DNA of 64,000 nt from Thalassocella blandensis (GCA_902141825.1 CABFPG010000001.1:868001-932000), one strand, 5' to 3'; counted from the stretch's first letter, positions 8,905-17,597 are shown. The notes: generated by a model not told the origin, from the sequence alone. Translations and numbers: made by a program.

Positions 8905-8943
8905 GCACTACAGTGCTTGCCACTGCAGTGCGTTTTTTGTTTT
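8905..8943 (+). terminator. Strong intrinsic terminator without upstream gene
   Basis: Stem GCACTaCAGTG / CACTGcAGTGC (one mismatch) with loop CTTGC, followed by GTTTTTTGTTTT. It reads on the plus strand, but no plus-strand gene precedes it for more than 8 kb except unsupported short ORFs, so it is a pointer to a small RNA. Confidence 0.75.
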
Positions 8944-9010
8944 ACAGGTTCTATTTTCACTCACTATACAGCACAAGATGAAAAAAGATGAAGTCGAGGG
9001 AGAACATAAA

Positions 9011-9046
9011 GATTGAAGCCACTGAGGGTTTGCAATGACTTCAATC
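9011..9046 (-). terminator. Hairpin downstream of the putative effector gene
   Basis: Arms GATTGAAGCCA and TGACTTCAATC pair with one mismatch around a 14-nt loop, starting 22 nt past the effector stop codon. On the minus strand it is followed by TTTATG, a modest terminator signature. Confidence 0.5.
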
Positions 9047-9067
9047 CAGTATTTGGTGCAGATAAAA

Positions 9068-10414
9068 TTAAACTTCTACTCCCGTACGATGGGCGGTTGA
9101 ATCACGTTGCACGGGCGCTTTCACATCGACATCCGAACCAAATAACGCTTTCCCGTAATTCTCTAAACTTTTCATAAAAGCTTCGTGTGTTGGAATAGGC
9201 TGTTCCAAAATTGCATTTAAAGTGTCACGAGAACCTTCTCCCTTTTTAATCGCATCATAAGCGTCAAAGGCTTGCGATTGAATCGTCATGAATGCTGAAA
9301 CAGGATCAGGTAAATCTTGGAACAAACCCCATTGTTTCGCCGCATAAACCATTTCCACCATAGAGTGATGTCCACACTCCACCATTCCCATCATATAAGT
9401 AAAAACCTTTTTTTCCATGTCTTTTTGTAACTCAGGAGTATCAATAACTAACTGACCGTTATCAATCGTTGCACCTCCTGATTTTAGTAATTGATCAGCG
9501 AGTATGCCAACAAAATCCGCTGTTGAGCCTGAGGCACCACCGACATATGGAATACCTAACTCATTGAAAATATCTTTTGTCACTAACTGTGGATCAAAGA
9601 TGTTGACGTTTTTACCACGTGGATAATTTGCTTTTTCTTCATAACCGTTGTGATCTTCGTTGAAGCCAATCCCACCCCTTTTCTGTGTTGATATAATTTC
9701 TCGCAGACCATCTTCAAGCTGTGAAACATTCATTCGACCTCTAGGGATGGCAATATTAGCGTCACCTCGTTTACTGAAAAAATTCTCTGACTTAATGCGA
9801 TCGCGCATTTCTAAAACCAGGTCACTGACTTGTGGCAAATTGTTAATTTCAAAAAAGCTATCAACTACGCTTTTTCGATTTCTTTCTAGTATTTCTATTT
9901 CATCTTTAAGCGCTCCCTTTTGTTCATCGTTCAAATTTTCATTTTCTTGCATCTCTTCACGCATTTGTGAAATTTCTTGATCCATTCGTGAAAATTCTTC
10001 TCTAACTTCGGGAAACTTCTCTTTGATATACTCAATACGAGATGACGTCTCATCTTTATAAAAGCTATCTTGATGCATTATATACTTGATATCAGGATCT
10101 GATGTTGCCGTGGCAATATCAAGCCCTTCAGTTCCTTCTCGATCCAGAACATAGGCAAATGCATCTCGCATGAAATGATCATCCTTTGATTTGATATCAT
10201 TTAAATAAGCGTGAGAAAAGTTATCTTCTCTTGACGTTTGCCCAACAAGATTTCCCATCGGATTAATATCTAACTCAGCGTGCTGTTGTTGGGTGCGACC
10301 AACTCTCGCTTCATCGCTTTGTCGAACTTGGCCGGCGTGTCCTGTACGTTGTCCACCGTCAATGTTTTGATGTCTCTGTACCTGTCCTGTATTTCCATTA
10401 ACAATATTGTTCAT
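9068..10414 (-). CDS. Putative type III secretion effector (unrecognised family)
   Basis: I do not recognise a domain in this 448-residue protein. It lies 20 bases downstream of a CesT-type chaperone gene and has a good AGAGGAGA ribosome site. The N-terminal 60 residues are rich in Asn, Gln, Gly and His, disordered and without a Sec signal, as in type III secretion signals and chaperone-binding regions. A charged coiled coil spans about residues 134-182. The C-terminal part looks globular, with a conserved-looking GGASGSTAD (292-300) and ECGHHSMVEM (346-355). The Cys/His and Ser/Asp residues there are candidates for an active site, but this is a guess. Gene order chaperone-effector is the usual arrangement. 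The effector call rests on that context. No secretion apparatus genes are in the window. Confidence 0.6.
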   Translation of the reverse strand: MNNIVNGNTGQVQRHQNIDGGQRTGHAGQVRQSDEARVGRTQQQHAELDINPMGNLVGQTSREDNFSHAYLNDIKSKDDHFMRDAFAYVLDREGTEGLDIATATSDPDIKYIMHQDSFYKDETSSRIEYIKEKFPEVREEFSRMDQEISQMREEMQENENLNDEQKGALKDEIEILERNRKSVVDSFFEINNLPQVSDLVLEMRDRIKSENFFSKRGDANIAIPRGRMNVSQLEDGLREIISTQKRGGIGFNEDHNGYEEKANYPRGKNVNIFDPQLVTKDIFNELGIPYVGGASGSTADFVGILADQLLKSGGATIDNGQLVIDTPELQKDMEKKVFTYMMGMVECGHHSMVEMVYAAKQWGLFQDLPDPVSAFMTIQSQAFDAYDAIKKGEGSRDTLNAILEQPIPTHEAFMKSLENYGKALFGSDVDVKAPVQRDSTAHRTGVEV

Positions 10415-10434
10415 TTTATTTCTCCTCTTAACCG

Positions 10435-10884
10435 TTAAACCAATAACGCTGGGTTGATGGGTGTAATCATTTGTGGTGATTGATCAAGTGTATTGAAGCC
10501 TATAATCCAAGCTTGATGACGCTTAAAATGCTCAACAAAACGATCGAACAGTTGAGTGAAATAATCAGCCGTCAAGTGATTGGGTTTAATGACTGCACTC
10601 AATAAGATTTCTTGCGCCTGAATATCACATTGAATAACAAACTCATCGGTTTCTTTACCAAAAAGATTTCTATCAAAAATAGCTTCGAATATCGCTTGTT
10701 TACCATCCTCTGGAATCTTTCCTAAAACACTATAAAGATGAATGAAATGACGATGCGGTTCTGGCTCTATAAAGACATCAAAGCCTTGATTGAGACAAAT
10801 TCGACATACTTGGTTTTTGTCGAGTGTTAAATTTTTAATACCCAGGTGGCGTCCGAGTAGTGTGAGATACTGGTGAATATCCAT
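10435..10884 (-). CDS. CesT-family type III secretion chaperone
   Basis: A small acidic 149-residue protein matching the class I type III chaperone pattern: N-terminal helix with LGRHLGIKNLTLDKNQVCRI, then strands ending FIEPEPHRHFIHLYSVLGKIP, then the helix with FEAIFDRNLFG, then strands (FVIQCDIQAQEILLSA) and a final helix (YFTQLFDRFVEHFKRHQAWI). These proteins are homodimers that keep one effector partly unfolded and deliver it to the secretion ATPase. The ribosome site AGGAGA lies six bases before the start. The downstream 448-residue gene is the obvious client. Finding such a pair outside a secretion-system locus is common for effectors acquired singly. Family assignment is from pattern recognition only. 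Confidence 0.8.
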   Translation of the reverse strand: MDIHQYLTLLGRHLGIKNLTLDKNQVCRICLNQGFDVFIEPEPHRHFIHLYSVLGKIPEDGKQAIFEAIFDRNLFGKETDEFVIQCDIQAQEILLSAVIKPNHLTADYFTQLFDRFVEHFKRHQAWIIGFNTLDQSPQMITPINPALLV

Positions 10885-11663
10885 CGAGATCTCCTGTGTT
10901 CGTAATTGAGTTCGAACGTAAAGATAAATACTAAAATCCTGTTAAATTTTCCTAGATCTGCCAAGGTCAGTGCCGTTCTTAGACGTAGCGCACCTCTTCC
11001 CGGCCACCTAGATGTTGGGACTAGTGCCGACACTGGTAATAGTAGGGAATTACGGGAAGGTTTTTTTTCAATTCTGGACACTTTTTTTTAGAAAATAGAC
11101 ATATTTATGTCCTAAGTTAACACCAGGGGACACTGCAAGCGTCCACCCAGGCAAATACGCCACCTTCCTGTCATGCACCCTTCGTGAACGGAGAACTTTT
11201 CAAGAAAAAGGCGTCCTGATGGAGTAACGAGGAAAAGTAGAGAGTAAAAAGGAGAAAAGGAGAAAAGGAGGAAAAGAGAAAAAGCACAGCACAATGGCAA
11301 GCTCTGCCAACATCTCCCAGTCCAGAACATGTGTAAAAAACTCTATTACAAGTGTTAAAAATGCAAAGAATGTTGCTAAAAATTTTCCATCTTCCAATCC
11401 AACCTTCTCCAGATCACTATCCCGAGTAGAAGATTTTTATACCTCCCCTAACCTGCACTCCACATTGTGTAAAGTAACGCCATATAGACGTACTTTTTAC
11501 TCCTTGACCACAATTTTGTTACATCTTGCATCACATTCCCAGAGGGTAAAAATGAACTTTTTTCTTATTTCCTGATATATCAAAGCTTGGTACAAACTGT
11601 GCGTTATAAACAGTGATGTAAAACCACATCCAACAATTAACATCACTTTTGAAGAGGAGAGCA
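10885..11663. other. Intergenic region with a GC-richer block and a purine tract
   Basis: About 780 bases without a supportable gene. The block from about 10957 to 11062 is clearly richer in G+C than its surroundings and may be a fragment of a dispersed element. From 11246 to 11284 every base is a purine, in a GGAGAAAA-like tandem pattern. Confidence 0.45.
11246..11284. repeat. 39-nt all-purine tract with GGAGAAAA repeats
   Basis: Uninterrupted A/G run built from 8-nt GGAGAAAA-like units. Such homopurine tracts can adopt triplex (H-DNA) structures and are prone to slippage. Confidence 0.6.
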
Positions 11664-12656
11664 ATGATGAATGCTCCAACACTTTACTCACTGTACCAAA
11701 AAAGCAGTCGAATTCTAATCGCAAGTGCTGCAACAGTTTTTGCATTATCTGTTGCCAATGCGGACACACCGAATTCAACCGATTCAACGAATACTGACGC
11801 CACGCACCAGGGGCCGTCTACCATAGCCAAAAGAATGTTTGAACGACTGGACAGCGACCAAAACAATCGCTTGGACTGGAATGAACTACATACGACTTAT
11901 GCAGCACAACTGGATCGTCTAGATTGGTCTCAGAGCTCTGTATTTCGAAATTTCGATCGCAACCAAAACAAAGCCTTGGATTTTAACGAGTACAACGACT
12001 TTCTTACTGGCATTCGAGACGAGTCCCTTAAACAAAAAGAGGCAGCCACTCAGGCCACCAATACACTGATAACACCACCAGCAGACGCAGATTCGGCTAC
12101 CCCCTCTATACGCATAGCTCAAAATGATCCTCATTACAGCACATTAAAAAATCAACCAACAGAAGACAAACCACAAGATAATACGGATATCAAACAGCAA
12201 CCTCGCCGACATGACTACACTGAGGAACAAAGCAACGATCAGCGTATCTATCGTGACATGAGAACAGATGGCTTGACTTCAGAGGAACCTTACACAGAAA
12301 AACAAACGACTGAAAATCCAGATACTCAAAAAAAAAGCCTGGGAAACCCGAAGATGGTAGTGGTGGACGGTAAAAATATTGAAACAGACAAAGTCGAAGG
12401 TGCAAACGTTAAAAATCTGGACAACAAAAAAGTAGGGATTGTTGACAAGGTTATTACCGCGGACAATGGCACTGCAGCGGGACTTGTGATCAACGTCGGT
12501 GGTACTTTGGGTTTGGGAGAAAAAGGGGTGTTTGTGAGTATTTCCAAAATCAAGCTACAGGGTCAAGATATCGTATGGCAAACTCATATGGACGAAAAAG
12601 CTTTGGAAAAGCTACCCACTTACAACGACACGCTTATTTCTTCTGCTGATTACTAA
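11664..12656 (+). CDS. Exported EF-hand and PRC-barrel protein
   Basis: The start is the ATG at 11664 (330 residues), preceded by GAGGAGA. A signal peptide ends about residue 33 (VFALSVANA). Two EF-hand loops follow: D63-S-D65-Q-N67 to E74, and D98-R-N100-Q-N102 to E109, both with the 12-residue spacing and final Glu that bind calcium. A polar, low-complexity middle (about 120-240) rich in Gln, Thr and Asp leads to a C-terminal PRC-barrel-like domain (about 250-325: KVGIVDKVI, GLVINVGGTLGLGEKGVFV). The combination suggests a periplasmic or surface protein whose barrel domain is tied to calcium. Function unknown. It appears monocistronic with an inverted repeat downstream. Confidence 0.8.
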   Translation: MMNAPTLYSLYQKSSRILIASAATVFALSVANADTPNSTDSTNTDATHQGPSTIAKRMFERLDSDQNNRLDWNELHTTYAAQLDRLDWSQSSVFRNFDRNQNKALDFNEYNDFLTGIRDESLKQKEAATQATNTLITPPADADSATPSIRIAQNDPHYSTLKNQPTEDKPQDNTDIKQQPRRHDYTEEQSNDQRIYRDMRTDGLTSEEPYTEKQTTENPDTQKKSLGNPKMVVVDGKNIETDKVEGANVKNLDNKKVGIVDKVITADNGTAAGLVINVGGTLGLGEKGVFVSISKIKLQGQDIVWQTHMDEKALEKLPTYNDTLISSADY

Positions 12657-12687
12657 TTCTGTTACAGGTCATTCATCATTGCATTCA

Positions 12688-12732
12688 GGGTAAGTTGCAA
12701 TATAGTCCATCGGAGCTTTTTTCAACTTACCC
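12688..12732 (+). terminator. Inverted repeat after the EF-hand gene
   Basis: GGGTAAGTTG and CAACTTACCC form a perfect 10-bp stem around a 25-nt loop, 32 nt past the stop codon, followed by ATTTTTAC. It is a plausible terminator. Confidence 0.5.
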
Positions 12733-12763
12733 ATTTTTACGGCTCGCATTCAACTTTACTTTT

Positions 12764-12818
12764 ACTCGGTGTGCTTGACTCGGTGTGCTTGACTCAGTGC
12801 TGTTACTCGGGAGCTCTC
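12764..12818. repeat. 14-nt tandem repeat, two exact and two decayed copies
   Basis: ACTCGGTGTGCTTG occurs at 12764-12777 and 12778-12791, followed by decayed copies starting ACTCAGTG and ACTCGGGA. It lies in the 400-bp gap between the EF-hand gene and the next gene; I see nothing else there. Confidence 0.65.
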
Positions 12819-13055
12819 ACCCGCATGTTGAACCAACAACGTCTTCAGGCAACTGCCAACATGGAACTCTAGCGTTCTTGTCATGCTGGTGTTGACTGTA
12901 AATATTTAACACATATCGAGGTGGTATTATTGAAATCAGCGGCTACAATTTGGAAAGGCATATTCCACTAGTAACATTAAAGTTTTTCTTTTGAAAAGTA
13001 ACATTTCAGTGTTTCAACAACACAATAAAGCGCCAATTATCAAGGTGACATTGCA

Positions 13056-13571
13056 ATGAATAATTTCTCCCGTGACATTGTTTCCAGACTTTTTCGCTCA
13101 AGAATGTGTCGACACAATGCAGCCAAACTTAAAGTTATGAAAAGCACTACTCAAGCTGGAGTAAAGTTATGGATCGCCCTTCTGCTTTTATTTATGTCGA
13201 TACAAGGAGCCCACGCAGAGATCTCCGTGATTGTTCATAAAAGCAATGCCGATTCAATTTCAGCACAAGATATAGAAAAAATATTCTTAGGCAAACAATC
13301 CAACTTCCCTGGAGGACATGACGCTGTGCCAGTCAATCTCAAGGAAGGAAATGCTGCCAGAGAAGGGTTTGACAGCCAGATGCTAAAGAAGAACAGCCGA
13401 CAGGTGAAAGCTTACTGGTCAAGACTTGTTTTTACTGGTAAAGGAACGCCACCCAAAGAAGTCGAGAGAGAAACACATATGTTGGAACTGGTGGCGAGCA
13501 ATCCCAGCATGATTGGATACATTGACTCTCGTCATGTCACGCCGGATGTTAAGGTGATTTTTTCTTTCTAA
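13056..13571 (+). CDS. Small PstS-like periplasmic binding-domain protein
   Basis: A 171-residue exported protein of the small phosphate-binding-protein-like family (about 115-residue mature domain). AAGGTG precedes the ATG at 13056; a second ATG at 13137 would give a more ordinary signal peptide (LWIALLLLFMSIQGAHA). The mature part reads ISVIVHKSNADSISAQDIEKI-FLGK, then AYWSRLVFTGKGTPPKEV, then IGYIDSRHVTPDVKVI, a pattern shared with the 142-residue protein at 45.2-45.6 kb. These stand-alone half-size domains are often encoded beside porins and diguanylate cyclases; this copy has no such partner. Ligand unknown; phosphate or another anion is only suggested by the fold. Confidence 0.8.
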   Translation: MNNFSRDIVSRLFRSRMCRHNAAKLKVMKSTTQAGVKLWIALLLLFMSIQGAHAEISVIVHKSNADSISAQDIEKIFLGKQSNFPGGHDAVPVNLKEGNAAREGFDSQMLKKNSRQVKAYWSRLVFTGKGTPPKEVERETHMLELVASNPSMIGYIDSRHVTPDVKVIFSF

Positions 13572-13600
13572 AAATTCTGCCTGTCCGCTATTAACCATCG

Positions 13601-14560
13601 CTATTCACTGTCAGATTTTAAATACGTATCAAAAAAGTTTAACGTTTTTTGCCAGGCTAACTCTGCATTTGCCGGATCAAAGCGTGCTGTTGAATCATTA
13701 TGAAAGCCGTGCTGTGTTTTGGGGTACATAACCATTTTATATTGCACTTGATTGGCTTTAAGCGCTTGCTCATATTCCGGCCAGGTGGCATTCACTCGGG
13801 TATCCAACTCAGCTAACTGTACGAGTAGAGGCGCTTTAATATTTTTACGAATTGAAGCAGCTGCCGGAGTACCATAGAAAGGAACGCCAGCATCAAGATC
13901 TTTGCCCATCGTAGCCGCCAGCATATTTACAATATAACCACCAAAACAAAAACCCACAGCCCCCAACTTTCCATTGGCCAAGGCATGATTTTTTATATGG
14001 TAGGCCGCGGCAATAAAGTCCTGCTCCAGCTTTTCTCGATCCATCCCCGCCTGTAAAGCACGCCCATCATCATCGTTACCAGGGTAGCCGCCGGCGGGAT
14101 ACAAGCCATCAGGGGCAAATGCGATATAACCGGCTTTTGCTACACGCCGTGCAACATCTTTGATATAGGGATTAAGTCCTCGATTTTCATGCACCACTAA
14201 CACTGCTGATTTTTTGTGAGATTTGTTCTCTGCAGACCTTACAGGGACAACCAAATATCCTTTACCCTGCTGATTGCCCTTGGGCGAAGCAAAAGTTTCA
14301 TAGGTAGCTTTAATGTCAGGATCATTAAACGACACCTGTTCAGCTTCAGCGTAATTGGGTAACAGTGCTGAAGTGAGCAGCGCCATACTGTAGCCGGCGG
14401 CAGAAAGCCCAGCCAAACGAGAAAGAAAAGTTCGGCGATCTATTAAACCGTGGGCATATTCATCATACCAATCGAACGCTTCCTGCGGAATTGGATGAGG
14501 CGCTACTGTATCTACAGTTCCTCCCCCCGCCATCTCCGCCGCTTCTATTGTTTTGGTCAT
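13601..14560 (-). CDS. Dienelactone hydrolase family protein with Tat-like N-terminus
   Basis: A 319-residue alpha/beta hydrolase. The catalytic triad of carboxymethylenebutenolidases is visible: C205 in GFCFGG, D253 in ELDTRV and H284 in TQHGFHN. Residues 42-75 contain RRTFLSRLAGLSAAG followed by a hydrophobic stretch, which resembles a twin-arginine signal preceded by an unusual 40-residue N-terminal extension, so the enzyme is probably periplasmic. The ribosome site is AGAGGAA, seven bases from the ATG. It would hydrolyse ester or lactone bonds; the physiological substrate is unknown. The next gene on the same strand upstream (M20 amidohydrolase) is 83 bases away, so co-transcription is possible. 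Confidence 0.9.
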   Translation of the reverse strand: MTKTIEAAEMAGGGTVDTVAPHPIPQEAFDWYDEYAHGLIDRRTFLSRLAGLSAAGYSMALLTSALLPNYAEAEQVSFNDPDIKATYETFASPKGNQQGKGYLVVPVRSAENKSHKKSAVLVVHENRGLNPYIKDVARRVAKAGYIAFAPDGLYPAGGYPGNDDDGRALQAGMDREKLEQDFIAAAYHIKNHALANGKLGAVGFCFGGYIVNMLAATMGKDLDAGVPFYGTPAAASIRKNIKAPLLVQLAELDTRVNATWPEYEQALKANQVQYKMVMYPKTQHGFHNDSTARFDPANAELAWQKTLNFFDTYLKSDSE

Positions 14561-14643
14561 TGCTGATTCCTCTGGCTTGCTGTTTCGGTTTCGGTGTAAA
14601 GCTCAGTGCAATCTTTACTGTAAGCTTTGCTTCGGATTAACAC

Positions 14644-15972
14644 TTATTGTGATCGCGGCATAAGATCGAGCAGCGCCACCACCGTGGCCCTTACCCCCGT
14701 AATAACAGCTGGCTCAGGAGAAACTTTAAAAATCGGACTATGATGACTGGGCACAGCAGGACCACCCGCTTTTTCGGCGGCAAAAGCCGCTGCCGGTGTA
14801 CCTCCCACTTTAAAATAAACGCTCGGGATATAGGGGTCTGTGGTAAAAAAGGGAAAATCCTCAGCGCCCATCCCTAATCGCTGATAGTTGGGATCGAAAA
14901 TATCGCTGCCAAGTACCTCACTCCAGGCAGTCTTTAATCGCTGCGTCAACGCCTTGTCGTTAATCGTGGGCGGCATCGGCGTATCCACATTTTTCACTTC
15001 CGGCAATTTATCTTCAGGCAGACCCGCTGCACGACCGATATTCACAGCTACACGTTCAATCGCCTGCAAAAGTGTTTTGCGTGTTTGCGGATTATCATTG
15101 CGTACCGATAACTGAAGCTTGGCGTAATCCGAGATAATATTGCTTTTTGTACCACTGTGAAATGACCCCACCGTAATCACTCCCGCCTCCTTTGGAGCAA
15201 GCTCACGACTGACGATAGTCTGTAAGGCTAAAACAATTTGCGCGCCGAGAACAATTGGGTCTTTTCCTCTATGTGGGCTGGCGCCGTGTGCGCCAACACC
15301 GTGAATTATGATTTCCAAGGTATCCACCCCGGAATAGGGAGAGCCCTCTTCGGCAACAATCTTGCCAGCTTCAATTTCAGATGACACATGGAATGCCATA
15401 GCATAGTCCGGTGTTCCAAATTTTTTCCAGATATGTTCATCCATCATCCCTTTCGCACCGCCAACTCGCTCTTCGGCCGGCTGCCCTATCAACATCAATG
15501 TGCCCGACCACTTGTCTTTCAAGGCCGCCATACGCCGCGCGGTGCCGACCAGGCTGGTCATGTGTATATCGTGACCACATGCGTGCATTACAGGAACCAC
15601 ATTGCCATCCCAGTCCTTCTGCGTCGCTTGAGAGGCATAGTCGAGACCGGATTTTTCTTCCACCGGCAAACCGTCCATATCCGCTCGCATCATGACTAAG
15701 GGACCTTTGCCATTTTCCATTATCGCAACCAGACCGGTTTTACTGATACCTTCCGTGACAGTGAAACCTGCACTACGCAACTCCTTTGCGAGTCGTTTAG
15801 CGGTTTTCACTTCCATATGCGAAAGCTCGGGCTGACGATGGAAATCTTTAAACAAGGCAGCTAAATGCTGTTGATAGTCTTTTTCGACATCTTTTTGCAG
15901 TGCATCTGCGACAAGAGGAAGGCTGTACGCCCATAAAACCAGCGCCAGAGAACACCCAAGGAAATATTGCAT
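14644..15972 (-). CDS. Periplasmic M20D amidohydrolase (hippurate/N-acyl-amino-acid hydrolase-like)
   Basis: A 442-residue metallopeptidase-family enzyme with a signal peptide (MQYFLGCSLALVLWAYSLPLVADA). The metal-binding motifs of the M20D branch are present: RADMDGLPVEE (about 97-106), MHACGHDIHM with C132 and H134, and GQPAEERVGGAKGM. A dimerisation-domain insertion carries GVGAHGASPHRGKDPI, and a C-terminal metal ligand lies near YQRLGMGAEDFPFF. It should cleave N-acyl groups from amino acids in the periplasm. The exact acyl group cannot be predicted. It probably forms a short transcription unit with the dienelactone hydrolase downstream. Confidence 0.9.
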   Translation of the reverse strand: MQYFLGCSLALVLWAYSLPLVADALQKDVEKDYQQHLAALFKDFHRQPELSHMEVKTAKRLAKELRSAGFTVTEGISKTGLVAIMENGKGPLVMMRADMDGLPVEEKSGLDYASQATQKDWDGNVVPVMHACGHDIHMTSLVGTARRMAALKDKWSGTLMLIGQPAEERVGGAKGMMDEHIWKKFGTPDYAMAFHVSSEIEAGKIVAEEGSPYSGVDTLEIIIHGVGAHGASPHRGKDPIVLGAQIVLALQTIVSRELAPKEAGVITVGSFHSGTKSNIISDYAKLQLSVRNDNPQTRKTLLQAIERVAVNIGRAAGLPEDKLPEVKNVDTPMPPTINDKALTQRLKTAWSEVLGSDIFDPNYQRLGMGAEDFPFFTTDPYIPSVYFKVGGTPAAAFAAEKAGGPAVPSHHSPIFKVSPEPAVITGVRATVVALLDLMPRSQ

Positions 15973-16180
15973 GAAATTAGACCCGTATAAAATGAATGAT
16001 CACATTGCCTAGTGCGTCTACTTTTGACGCGGCAATCGATCTCCATTTTAAGGGAATACAAAACTGAAACAATAGAATTGAAAATTTCAACGACAGGAAT
16101 TACAGCAAACACCGATTTGCATTGCATATTTAAGCCGACCAGCGGAGCAACCCTTTCACACCGGCAGAGCGGCTAAAATA

Positions 16181-17260
16181 TCACGTATTCACATGCACGC
16201 CGTTGCGCCCATCATGCTTTACTTTATACAGAGCCTCATCTGCAGAGCGAATCAAATCTTTCACTTCACGGTAGTCACAGGATAAAGCAGCTCCAATACT
16301 GGCTGAAGGGTGAATTGTTTTATCTTCAAAGACAAATGGCTTAGCGATCACTTTCAATATTCGGTTTAGATAGGGTAACACCTGCTGTTCCTTAAACACG
16401 CTATACAAAATCATAGTAAATTCATCTCCCCCCATCCGTGAGGCAACGTCCGATTCTCGTGTTTCGCTTTTTATTCGCGAAGCGATTTCAATTAACAGTG
16501 CATCCCCCACTTCTTCCCCCATGGCATTGTTCACTTCTGTGAAATGATCAATGTCAATGTAAACAAGAGCAAAAGCTGCATACGACCTTGCTTGCTGCTT
16601 AAACGCAGTTTCCAGCTGCTCAAAGAAATAGCGACGATTATACAAACCGGTTAAGTGATCACTGAACGCCATTTTTTCCATTTTTTGCTGATCAACCTGG
16701 CGATCAACCAACTGATTAAAAGCTGACGCCATTCCTCCGGGTCCGTTTTCAATATCACTGCTGCGAATACTCATGTCCTGACTGAAGAGCATGCTTCGAG
16801 CAGCATCACCCAGAGAATCTTTTACCTGCATATCGATACCTTCTAGTTGGTCCAGCACTCCAGCGGGCACCACCATTTCCCCTTCCAGTAATTTTTCAAT
16901 CACTACGCGAATTTCCGAACTGGTGAGTTTTTTGAGGATATAGCCATTCGCTCCAGACGTTAAACACTTCTGAACTTTCGCTGGCTCATCATCATCGGAG
17001 ATGATGGCTACTGGAATTTCAGAATTGAATGCTTTAATCCGCAGCAATACATCAACCCCCATCCCCTCTTCCAAATCATAATCCAACAGCACCAACCCGA
17101 TATCAGGCTGCGCCTTAAATAAATCCAATGCCTCATTGCCCGTTTGGGCATGCACAGTAATGTCGACCGATTCCAATGCTAATAAAAGAGAATCGAGCGC
17201 TTCACGATATAAACTTTGGTCGTCAACCAGTAACACTTTCATACAACAGAAACTTCTCAT
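16181..17260 (-). CDS. Response regulator diguanylate cyclase (REC-GGDEF)
   Basis: A 359-residue protein with an N-terminal receiver domain (VLLVDDQ at 9-15, phospho-acceptor D60 in LVLLDYDLEEGMGVD, conserved K110) and a C-terminal GGDEF domain (about 195-355). The signature is intact GGDEF (277-281), and the inhibitory c-di-GMP site R268-x-x-D271 sits five residues before it. Phosphorylation would switch cyclic-di-GMP synthesis. The receiver resembles the NarL/LuxR class rather than the PleD class, and the linker (about 125-190) has no obvious domain. The start at 17260 has GAGGG four bases upstream; a second ATG at 17242 fits the domain boundary better. No histidine kinase is adjacent. Confidence 0.92.
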   Translation of the reverse strand: MRSFCCMKVLLVDDQSLYREALDSLLLALESVDITVHAQTGNEALDLFKAQPDIGLVLLDYDLEEGMGVDVLLRIKAFNSEIPVAIISDDDEPAKVQKCLTSGANGYILKKLTSSEIRVVIEKLLEGEMVVPAGVLDQLEGIDMQVKDSLGDAARSMLFSQDMSIRSSDIENGPGGMASAFNQLVDRQVDQQKMEKMAFSDHLTGLYNRRYFFEQLETAFKQQARSYAAFALVYIDIDHFTEVNNAMGEEVGDALLIEIASRIKSETRESDVASRMGGDEFTMILYSVFKEQQVLPYLNRILKVIAKPFVFEDKTIHPSASIGAALSCDYREVKDLIRSADEALYKVKHDGRNGVHVNT

Positions 17261-17597
17261 TAACCCTCTTAAAGAATAGTTCCTTTTAGTCGTTTAACCT
17301 ACCAAAGTTAGTATAAAAATCCCTTTCACTTATCTCTTTTATTCATAAATTTCAATTGGATAGAACCTATTTCACATGCAGTGCCTTAATTGCATCTAAG
17401 CAAAGAGGGTTTCTACATTTCTTGATTTTTGCACCCGATAAAATCAATCAATTCGATTAACTCCACCATCCTGCCTTAAAGACCATTGAGCCCATCGAGA
17501 ACATTGAAACCATGCATGAGATTCACGAACGTTTGCACCAGGCAAATACGGCAGCAGAGTTAGTACACGAGAAAATCGAAGTAAGACGTGAGAAAAT

